This document shows, piece by piece, positions 1 through 6,281 of a stretch of DNA of 46,125 nucleotides (within the stretch, counting starts at the first letter, position 1; every line of letters begins with the position of its first letter). The stretch spans positions 1-46,125 of the forward strand of contig CAKZRU010000170.1 in NCBI GenBank assembly GCA_937146725.1, read 5' to 3'. Both the position numbers and the translations under genes were made by a program. The notes under the pieces were generated by a model. The model was not told where the DNA came from. It searched no databases and was given only the letters and a program-made list of their open reading frames with translations. This stretch comes from an uncultured Myxococcales bacterium. Lineage in GTDB: Bacteria > Myxococcota_A > Bradymonadia > UBA7976 > VGTA01.

Positions 1-32
1 TATTTTTTAACTCAATCTCATAGGAGAGATAA

Positions 33-659
33 ATGACGATCAAACAACATTCGCTTTGGATGAGCCTAACCATTGGCTTAAGCCTTACTTTCATCGCTTG
101 TGATACTTCTGATGGTGGAACAGAAAGTACTGAAACAGCAGGAACAGAGATGGCAGGAGTAGAAATCGCTGCTGGTGAAATGCCTGCTGGTGAAATGCCT
201 GCTGGTGAAATGCCTGCCGGTGAAATGCCTGCCGGTGAAATGCCTGCCGGTGAAATGCCTGCCGGTGAAATGCCTGCTGGTGAAATGCCTGCCGGTGAAA
301 TGCCTGCCGGTGAAATACCTGCCGGTGAAATGCCTGCCGGTGCTGAAATGATGATGGGCGCCTGTACCAATCCAGAAGATCTTGGCCAAATTGAATCATT
401 AGGTAGCGATGGCTTAAGTGAAGCAATTACTGGCTGTGTAGCCATGTGCTTCACAGAATCACCCGGCTGTAATACTTGTCTTGAGGGTACAACAGGACTA
501 TCAACAACCTGTACCGACTGCTTTGCAGAGATCACAGTATGTACAGTCATGAACTGCGTTGGCCAGTGTCTTGATGCAACTTCTGAGGCCTGTGCTCAAT
601 GTCGCGCAGATAACTGTAACGCCGCCTTTGTTGAGTGTGCTGGAGTAGAACCCATTTAG
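33..659 (+). CDS. Cys-rich lipoprotein with GEMPA tandem-repeat linker
   Basis: Probable outer-membrane or surface lipoprotein of unknown function. The ATG follows a good ribosome site (GGAGAG, about 6 bases upstream). Residues 1-23 form a signal peptide ending in a lipobox (FIAC), so Cys23 should be lipidated. A Thr/Glu-rich stretch leads into 11 near-identical 5-residue GEMPA units, then a C-terminal region of about 100 residues with 14 cysteines, many in CxxC or NC spacing, ending in an NCNAAFVECAG-like motif. The even cysteine number suggests a disulfide-stabilised extracytoplasmic domain. Cys-rich tails of this kind are common in Myxococcota/Bradymonadota lipoproteins; I cannot name a family. 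The linker is close to identical to that of the CAP lipoprotein at 9141-9893. Gene and export are well supported; function is not. Confidence 0.88.
   Translation: MTIKQHSLWMSLTIGLSLTFIACDTSDGGTESTETAGTEMAGVEIAAGEMPAGEMPAGEMPAGEMPAGEMPAGEMPAGEMPAGEMPAGEMPAGEIPAGEMPAGAEMMMGACTNPEDLGQIESLGSDGLSEAITGCVAMCFTESPGCNTCLEGTTGLSTTCTDCFAEITVCTVMNCVGQCLDATSEACAQCRADNCNAAFVECAGVEPI
174..338 (+). repeat. Coding tandem repeat, 11 x 15 bp (GEMPA)
   Basis: Eleven in-frame copies of a 15-base unit (GGTGAAATGCCTGCC), varying mainly at the last base and at one Met-to-Ile codon. The unit is a multiple of three, so changes in copy number would alter linker length without breaking the frame. Confidence 0.97.
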
Positions 660-845
660 GCTAAAGATCACTTTATGAAAAGACTTCTAGCTCAGACTCT
701 TTGAACATTTTGTTGATAACAACGAGCGGAGTTAACAGTAAGTGAAGCTATAATTGTTCTGTAGGCTAAAAAGTCTAAGACAATATTGATAATAAGTTTC
801 ATTACTAAGTTAAATATAATTATTACTCATCAAATCGGGTGCTTC

Positions 846-2306
846 ATGGTCTATGCATTTTATCCAAATCGACGTGGGTTACTTCAAAGTTTAGATCCTC
901 AACCTAAGGACGAACACTTTTACCCACAGCTAGATCAACTTACGCCAGATTTCTTAAATCTAAGCCCTCGTTCTACTCTTCATATTTCAAAAGATACACC
1001 GATTGCTTCAATTGGAAGTTGCTTTGCAAGAGAGATTCGGCAGTGGTTAATTAATCACAACTTTAATTTTATTCAAACTGCCACAGGCCCTGGAACAGGA
1101 GCCGGATCAGCACGCTATGATCGGGTGTACAGCACTTTTAGTATTCGACAAGAGTTTGAGCGGGCCTTTGGTGAGTTCAACCCTTTGGTTAAATATTGGG
1201 AAGTCAATGAAGAAGGTAAGCAACATTTAGTTGATCCTCATCGTTACACCATTGCTTGGGATAATCATGAAGAGCGAAAACAAGAGCAAGAGGAACATAG
1301 ACAAGCTGTCTTACAAGCTTTTACCCAAGCTAAAGTGATTATTGTTACAGTAGGCCAAGGAGAAGTTTGGTACGATGTTAGGGATGGGAGTGTTTTTCCA
1401 ATTTTACCTCCATTAGAAATCTTTAATCCCACGATTCACAAACTTAAAGTAAGTGGCTTTGAGGAAAATCTCGAAAACCTAAGAAGATGTAGAGATTTAC
1501 TAAAAGAACATAATCCTTACGCTCATCTTATTGTCACCACATCTCCTGTTCCTCTTAAGGTTAGCTTTAGTGGAATGAATAGTATTATTGCTAACAATGC
1601 GATGAAATCGATGTTACGAGCTGTAGTCGATCAATTTGTGAAGGAAAGTGATGATCAAGTTCATTATTTTCCTGCCTATGAGCTCGTGACTCAACTGATC
1701 CCTCAGCCCTTTACCGATGATGGACGACATGTAAAACGAGAAACTGTTGCTGTGATTATGTCATGCTTTGAAGAGACTTTTGTGAAGTCCAAAGATGTAG
1801 GCAATAAATCAGATCTAAGCTTACAAGAATTAATTGCATTACAAAATCAAGTACCATGGAGTAAGCTTGCTACTTATAGGGAATCATTGAAGATTGATCC
1901 AAAGTTGAGTGATGATTATCTCCAGTATCTAGACTTATTCGGAAAAGCTTTTCTGTTTTCAAATCGGCTCGAAGAAGGAGTAGGATTATTGTTAGAAGCT
2001 CGTAAGTTGCATCAACAGAAACCAAGATTAGACAGTATTCTTTCGGTCATTACTCGAAATAACCTTTTACTCGTTTCCTTAGCAGATAATGACCATGATT
2101 TACGTCTGGATGTTGCTAGAGAATTGATTGCGCAAGAGTATTGGCCCCCATCAATACTGATTAACTTTTTAGAGTCAATCAGTAAGAGAGCTCCATTAAA
2201 AGCAATTAAAATCTACACTGAGCTTGCCGATGAGGAACCCAAGTTAAATGACATTAACGAAGTGACAGAATGGCTAGAGGAAACTTTGAAAAACTTGCAA
2301 AATTAA
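846..2306 (+). CDS. GSCFA family protein (SGNH-like) with helical C-terminus
   Basis: Member of the GSCFA family, related to SGNH/GDSL hydrolases. The defining block IGSCFARE lies near residue 60, and later blocks resemble the SGNH scaffold: VTVGQGEVWYD (around residue 180) and the TTSPVPL strand (around residue 235). The family is often near exopolysaccharide or lipid genes, but its substrate is not established. The last 150 residues look like helical repeats (TPR-like), ending near the stop. An in-frame TTG 60 bases upstream would give 506 residues; I prefer the ATG because the added 20 residues (rich in Ile, unlike the family) have no ribosome site, although the site before the ATG (GGGTG) is also modest. 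It has no signal peptide from this start, so it should be cytoplasmic. It ends 23 bases from convergent rsmI. Confidence 0.8.
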   Translation: MVYAFYPNRRGLLQSLDPQPKDEHFYPQLDQLTPDFLNLSPRSTLHISKDTPIASIGSCFAREIRQWLINHNFNFIQTATGPGTGAGSARYDRVYSTFSIRQEFERAFGEFNPLVKYWEVNEEGKQHLVDPHRYTIAWDNHEERKQEQEEHRQAVLQAFTQAKVIIVTVGQGEVWYDVRDGSVFPILPPLEIFNPTIHKLKVSGFEENLENLRRCRDLLKEHNPYAHLIVTTSPVPLKVSFSGMNSIIANNAMKSMLRAVVDQFVKESDDQVHYFPAYELVTQLIPQPFTDDGRHVKRETVAVIMSCFEETFVKSKDVGNKSDLSLQELIALQNQVPWSKLATYRESLKIDPKLSDDYLQYLDLFGKAFLFSNRLEEGVGLLLEARKLHQQKPRLDSILSVITRNNLLLVSLADNDHDLRLDVARELIAQEYWPPSILINFLESISKRAPLKAIKIYTELADEEPKLNDINEVTEWLEETLKNLQN

Positions 2307-2329
2307 CGGCTTATTTAAAAGTTTACAAC

Positions 2330-3238
2330 TTAGCCTCGGTTTTGCTGCAGTAACTCATAAGCTTCTTGTCGGCTTAAATGGCAGCGTTTACTCAAGGCCT
2401 TGGCGCTGGCGGAAGGGCTTAGATTTAAGGCTTTAACCTCGGCAATCAAAGCGTTTATATCAGTATTTTCAATACGCTCCGCTTCGCTTTGGCCCTGAAT
2501 TAAAACGACCACTTCACCTCGGGTGATACCGGGATGCTGAGCAAGTTGGCCTAAGGTTCCTCTGCGAAACTCTTCATATTTTTTGGTAAGTTCTCTAGCG
2601 ACAACCGCCGGACGAGATGCGCCAAAAATTTCGGAGGCATCACTAAGAAACTTGCCTAAGCGATGTGGGCTCTCATAAAACATTAATGTTTCTTGAGCTT
2701 CAACAAGCTCTTGAAGCTGTGTTCGACGGCTTCCACCTTTGGCAGATAAAAAACCAATGAAACGAAAACGATTGGTGGGCAAGCCAGATGCACATAAGGC
2801 ACTAATCGCGGCACAGGCACCCGGAATAGGACTTACAGCAAAGCCGGCTTCAATCACCTGACGTACAACCGGATAGCCGGGATCACTTACACTAGGCGTA
2901 CCCGCATCGCTGACCAAGGCAATGTCTTCACCCTGCTCTAGGCGCTGAATTAGGTCTTGTGCACGTTCTTTTTCGTTATGTTCATGGCAAGAAAGTAAAA
3001 GGGGAGGAGTCACATCAAGTAGCTTTAGAAGCTGTCTGGTGCTTCGCGTATCCTCACAGGCAATGCATGAAACACTACGCAATAAGCGTAAAGCCCGCAA
3101 AGTGATATCTTCAAGATTCCCAATTGGCACAGCAATTAACCACAAGGTTCCCGCTTCTGTGGTACCTGTTTGGCCTTGTAAACGAGATCTAGGGTCAAGC
3201 GGTGCCGGACCTGAAATGGGCTCAGGCGTCTGGGTCAT
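2330..3238 (-). CDS. rsmI: 16S rRNA 2'-O-ribose C1402 methyltransferase RsmI
   Basis: Methylates the 2'-O of C1402 in 16S rRNA using S-adenosylmethionine; cytoplasmic. The tetrapyrrole-methylase-fold signatures are clear: VPIGNLEDIT near residue 37, CEDTRSTRQLL, SDAGTPSVSDPG near residue 110, and CAAISALCASGLP. Length from the chosen start is 302 residues, normal for RsmI once a short N-terminal extension is allowed. The open frame runs 70 codons further upstream, but that part is the acidic-repeat coding DNA of the neighbouring gene read in another frame (Met/Ile/Thr-rich) and is not real. The ATG at 3238 has a strong GGAGG site (3247-3251, 8-base spacing) lying inside the last codons of the upstream gene, which overlaps by 17 bases. 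This suggests translational coupling. Confidence 0.95.
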   Translation of the reverse strand: MTQTPEPISGPAPLDPRSRLQGQTGTTEAGTLWLIAVPIGNLEDITLRALRLLRSVSCIACEDTRSTRQLLKLLDVTPPLLLSCHEHNEKERAQDLIQRLEQGEDIALVSDAGTPSVSDPGYPVVRQVIEAGFAVSPIPGACAAISALCASGLPTNRFRFIGFLSAKGGSRRTQLQELVEAQETLMFYESPHRLGKFLSDASEIFGASRPAVVARELTKKYEEFRRGTLGQLAQHPGITRGEVVVLIQGQSEAERIENTDINALIAEVKALNLSPSASAKALSKRCHLSRQEAYELLQQNRG

Positions 3239-4499
3239 CCTCAAAGCCTCCATCATCATAACCACCATCATCGTAATCACCATCATCGTAATCACCATCA
3301 TCGTAATCACCATCATCGTAATCATCTTCGAAGCCACCATCATCGCCATCGCTGTATGCCTCGTCATCAGCAAACTCGTCATCAGCAAACTCGTCATCAG
3401 AGAACTCATGGTTATCATCAAAGAAGCCAGCGGCCTCATCTCCATCATGAATGTCTTGCTCTAACTCATGGGCATCTTGCTCATAATGGTCGGCGTCTGC
3501 GCGCATGACATCAGCTTGATAGCCCTCGTCTGCAGCCGCATTATAGAGATCTTCTCGTTGATCAATATCATGGTGAATCTCGGCATCAAGGGCCTCATCA
3601 TAGGCTTGGCCACTGCCCCAACGATCATAGTTATCTCGGTACATACGGTTGGTGTAATGGTAACCATGGCTACGATAGAACATATCGCCAGAATCATAAT
3701 AGCGACCGCGATAATAAAAAGGGCCACCCATGAAATGGCCATCATCATAGCCTACATCATAATAGCGAACCGAACGACTGCGACTACGTCCTCTTTTGCC
3801 AAATAAAACCGCAAAAATGATGAGTCCAATAATCAAACCAATAAAGGCTTTCACCAACCATGAACCACCACCGCTTTTGACTCGGCGAGTAGAGCGTTTT
3901 GGTCGGGTTCTTTGACGAGTTTTTGATTTACGGTCAGCCATGCGCTGCTTGCTATCAATGGTTTTGCTTTTAGCTGCCGCCATTTTATTAAGCTGTTTTT
4001 CTTTAGCGTCACGCTTTTTAGCATCGATACGAGTGCGCTTAGCTTTGTTTTTCAGATCCTTGGCCTCATTTTTTTTCATACGAGCTACAATGGAGTTAAG
4101 CTCTTTGTACTCATCCTCAAAGTCATCTTTAAGCGCCTTCTTTTGCTTACCCTTTAATGGTTTATTGGGTGGAAAAAGAAAGGTCCATTTTTTGCGCTTA
4201 GATAGCTTCTCATTGATATGAAGCGTCTCTGTCCATGCTTCATAAGCCTTTTGTTTTTGGCCAAGACCCATGTAAGCCTTACCTAGTAAATACCACTCAT
4301 CGGCATTTTTAATATCGATAGCTTCAAGCTTAGCACTTGCAGCTTCAAAATTACCCGCCTTAATTTCAGCTTCACCCGCAACGCCCGGCTTTCTGGCTTG
4401 GGCTTCGTTAAGTGACATTGAGCTGAATAACATGGTAAGGCTTAATAGACTTAAACCTATTAGTTGCCAACTTTGTTTTGATCTCAATTTAAGTGACAT
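3222..4499 (-). CDS. Exported TPR/membrane protein with acidic Asp-Tyr-Gly repeat tail
   Basis: Unrecognised envelope protein. Residues 1-36 look like a signal peptide ending near EAQA. Residues 38-95 form one or two TPR-like helical hairpins (AGNFEAASAKLEAI, WYLLGKAYMGLGQKQKAYEAW). A long Lys/Arg-rich region follows, then a transmembrane segment near residue 220 (AFIGLIIGLIIFAVLF) flanked by RGRSRSR. The distal half is Tyr/Asp/His/Gly-rich, and the last 60 residues are almost purely acidic with FADDE units and YDDGD units. Such strongly acidic tails may bind cations, but that is inference. AAGGAG lies 11 bases before the ATG. The gene is upstream of rsmI and overlaps it by 17 bases. Confidence 0.8.
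   Translation of the reverse strand: MSLKLRSKQSWQLIGLSLLSLTMLFSSMSLNEAQARKPGVAGEAEIKAGNFEAASAKLEAIDIKNADEWYLLGKAYMGLGQKQKAYEAWTETLHINEKLSKRKKWTFLFPPNKPLKGKQKKALKDDFEDEYKELNSIVARMKKNEAKDLKNKAKRTRIDAKKRDAKEKQLNKMAAAKSKTIDSKQRMADRKSKTRQRTRPKRSTRRVKSGGGSWLVKAFIGLIIGLIIFAVLFGKRGRSRSRSVRYYDVGYDDGHFMGGPFYYRGRYYDSGDMFYRSHGYHYTNRMYRDNYDRWGSGQAYDEALDAEIHHDIDQREDLYNAAADEGYQADVMRADADHYEQDAHELEQDIHDGDEAAGFFDDNHEFSDDEFADDEFADDEAYSDGDDGGFEDDYDDGDYDDGDYDDGDYDDGGYDDGGFEDDPDA
3251..3325 (-). repeat. 15-bp coding repeat (DDGDY), about 5 units
   Basis: Four very similar 15-base units (CATCATCGTAATCAC on the plus strand, 3266-3325) plus one degenerate unit at 3251-3265. They encode the acidic DDGDY/DDGGY tail of the preceding gene and sit just upstream of the rsmI start. 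Confidence 0.9.
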
Positions 4500-4605
4500 A
4501 CTGTCTTGAACTCCTTTTTTAAGTTTTAAGAGATGGTTATTTTTACTCTTTTTTACTCTATATTTACAGAAGAAATAAATCTTTTTTCTTTACAAATATA
4601 AGTAC

Positions 4606-6045
4606 TTATATCTTAGGCTTGTTAAATCCAAAACGTTCCGAAAGCGCTTGAGCTTGCTCGGCAATCGTGTGGCCTTTGCTTGGGTCAAGTGCCCCTAAAA
4701 CCTTTGCTTTTGCCAATAAATAACGCACTTCAAAAAGCGGAGAGTGTAAGTCTAGTTCAAGCAGCTCCAGCGCTTCCACCTGCTGTCGAGCTTGATAATA
4801 ATCCTGTTTAAATAGAGCCAGATCAATTAAGCGTTCATGAGCAATAAACCTTAACTCCGGCCATACTTGGAGATCCTTACTTAGGGTTTGGTTTACTTGA
4901 ATACAACGATCTAAGAACTCATGCTGTGCGTAGGCCTTAGTAAGCCATTCGGTGATTTGCCCTTTGAGAAGCTGATTTTTTGCGCTGATCTTTCCAAGGC
5001 TTTGTTCAAGTTTTACAAGGATTTCATAGTTGGGAACAACAGCTACTTGGTCTGTAGGAGAGGGATAGTCCTCTGCCCAAGCTCTAAGCTGTTCAAAGTC
5101 AGCTTGGAGATCTTGGAGATCTTGGGCTTCTTCGCTAAGACTTAGGCTTTCCTGCCCATTCACTTGCCAAGCTTGTGCGCTACCCATAGCCCGATCTTTC
5201 CATTGTTCCACCCGCGCGGGAGTTGCCGCTTCAAAACGAGATTTGAGAGCCCATAAGGCATCCTCAGCACTGATGGTATCAGCCAAAGGTTCGGTTACAC
5301 CTTGCTGTCCAAAGCGAGCGGCGGTGGGATCTCGAACCTCACCTCTCCACAGTCGATAAGCCCAACGCCAAAGTGCATCTGCTTTGGGAGAAGGTTTCAT
5401 GTAGCCACTGCGAAAAATACGACTCAAAACTTGATGACGGCTTTGGCTTTGGTAAGCACTTGCTTGAGCAAAAAGATTAAAAATGAGCTTATGCTTGGGG
5501 TGTTCACAAAGGTAGTGATCTTCGCTTTTTGATCGTTCAGAAGCACTCCAAACCCAACAGACTCGATCTAAAGTACTCATTAAGCGAGGCGCAAACTTGA
5601 GCGCATTATATAAAGTTTTGGCTTGTGAAATATTAAACACAACCCAAGTGGCCATTTGCTTAATTTGACTACGCTGTCCATCTAAAGTCGCCCAAAAACT
5701 TGCGAGTTCGCTTTCGTTAGCTGTGTCGCAGATCGTATCTAAACCATCGAGTAAAAAAAGTTTTCGATTAAAATGATCACCACGATGTTCAGTGAGAACT
5801 TTAGGGAGTGGACGTTCTAAGGTGCTTGGGCTACGGACGACCTCAATCCCTTGTTCTTCCAAAAGCAAGGTCCAGCGAGCTTGGGCTTGAGTTCCCGAGT
5901 TTAATAAAGCCCCAAACCGAGCCTCTGCACCGGCTCTTAGTAACCAAGTAATAAAGCGACGACTATGCCAAACTTGTGCATGCTCTTCAAAATGGGGAAC
6001 AGGATAGGGCCAAGGATCGGCTTTTTTTAGGTAATCGTTTATCAT
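4606..6045 (-). CDS. Hypothetical protein, Walker-B-like block without a P-loop, TPR-like C-terminus
   Basis: I do not recognise this 479-residue protein. It has no signal peptide and is Trp-rich. The N-terminal half resembles the core of a signalling ATPase: a hydrophobic strand ending in acid (KLFLLDGLDTICD, near residue 95) resembles a Walker B, and WVVFNISQ followed by a helix resembles a sensor strand, but no GxxxxGK[ST] precedes them. The C-terminal half is helical, with pairs resembling TPR units (for example ERLIDLALFKQDYYQARQQVEAL). The ATG is supported by an AGGAA site that is part of a triple 15-base repeat directly upstream. It lies downstream of, and divergent from, the membrane sulfatase. 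A degenerate STAND/AAA scaffold is one possibility, but confidence in that is low. Confidence 0.75.
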   Translation of the reverse strand: MINDYLKKADPWPYPVPHFEEHAQVWHSRRFITWLLRAGAEARFGALLNSGTQAQARWTLLLEEQGIEVVRSPSTLERPLPKVLTEHRGDHFNRKLFLLDGLDTICDTANESELASFWATLDGQRSQIKQMATWVVFNISQAKTLYNALKFAPRLMSTLDRVCWVWSASERSKSEDHYLCEHPKHKLIFNLFAQASAYQSQSRHQVLSRIFRSGYMKPSPKADALWRWAYRLWRGEVRDPTAARFGQQGVTEPLADTISAEDALWALKSRFEAATPARVEQWKDRAMGSAQAWQVNGQESLSLSEEAQDLQDLQADFEQLRAWAEDYPSPTDQVAVVPNYEILVKLEQSLGKISAKNQLLKGQITEWLTKAYAQHEFLDRCIQVNQTLSKDLQVWPELRFIAHERLIDLALFKQDYYQARQQVEALELLELDLHSPLFEVRYLLAKAKVLGALDPSKGHTIAEQAQALSERFGFNKPKI

Positions 6046-6090
6046 TGTGTATTCCTGAAGTGTGTATTCCTGAAGTGTGTATTTCCGAAG
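6046..6090 (-). repeat. Triple 15-bp repeat carrying the ribosome-binding site
   Basis: Three tandem copies read on the minus strand as ACTTCAGGAATACAC (the farthest copy has two changes). They abut the ATG of the 479-residue gene. Each contains a purine-rich GGAA/AGGAA, so the Shine-Dalgarno-like element has been triplicated. No other role is evident. Confidence 0.85.
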
Positions 6091-6205
6091 TGGCTGTCTT
6101 TTCTTAAATGACTTGCTTGTTGCTTGTTTAGTGTCGTTGCTTGATTCTTGTAGTCTTTATACTTTAGTTCTTCAACTCTGTGCGTTAAGTAAACTTGCAG
6201 TCCCT

Positions 6206-6226
6206 TGAGTAATAGGTTGTTACTCA
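6206..6226. promoter_or_regulatory. Perfect 7-bp inverted repeat in divergent intergenic region
   Basis: TGAGTAA (6206-6212) and TTACTCA (6220-6226) are separated by 7 bases. They lie in the gap between the minus-strand 479-residue gene and the plus-strand sulfatase, so the element could be an operator or part of a leader hairpin. There is no T-tract, so it is not an obvious terminator. Confidence 0.4.
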
Positions 6227-6281
6227 TATGATTTTATTGCACATCCGACACTTTGAATACTTTGAATCTTAGGTGAAACAT

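Noticed and set aside
174..338. Possible CRISPR array
   Set aside because: Repeats are contiguous, 15 bases, coding, and have no spacers; no cas genes are present in the window.
78..426. Minus-strand open frames rich in His/Arg/Gln over the GEMPA array
   Set aside because: They are antisense readings of the 15-base repeat, which has no stop in those frames. The same happens over the other repeat arrays (9187-9471, 26938-27336, 35372-35596, 36550-36882).
749..754. TATAAT hexamer upstream of the GSCFA gene as a promoter
   Set aside because: No acceptable -35 hexamer at 16-19 bases; AT-rich DNA gives such hits by chance.
3239..3448. N-terminal 70-codon extension of rsmI
   Set aside because: Composition (Met/Ile/Thr runs) comes from the acidic repeat DNA in another frame; a strong ribosome site and family alignment support the ATG at 3238.
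6042..6227. 61-residue minus-strand frame ending in HFRNTHFRNTQ and overlapping the next start as ATGA
   Set aside because: No ribosome site, its start lies on an inverted repeat, and its C-terminus is just the triple 15-base repeat read through. A leader peptide cannot be excluded, but support is thin.
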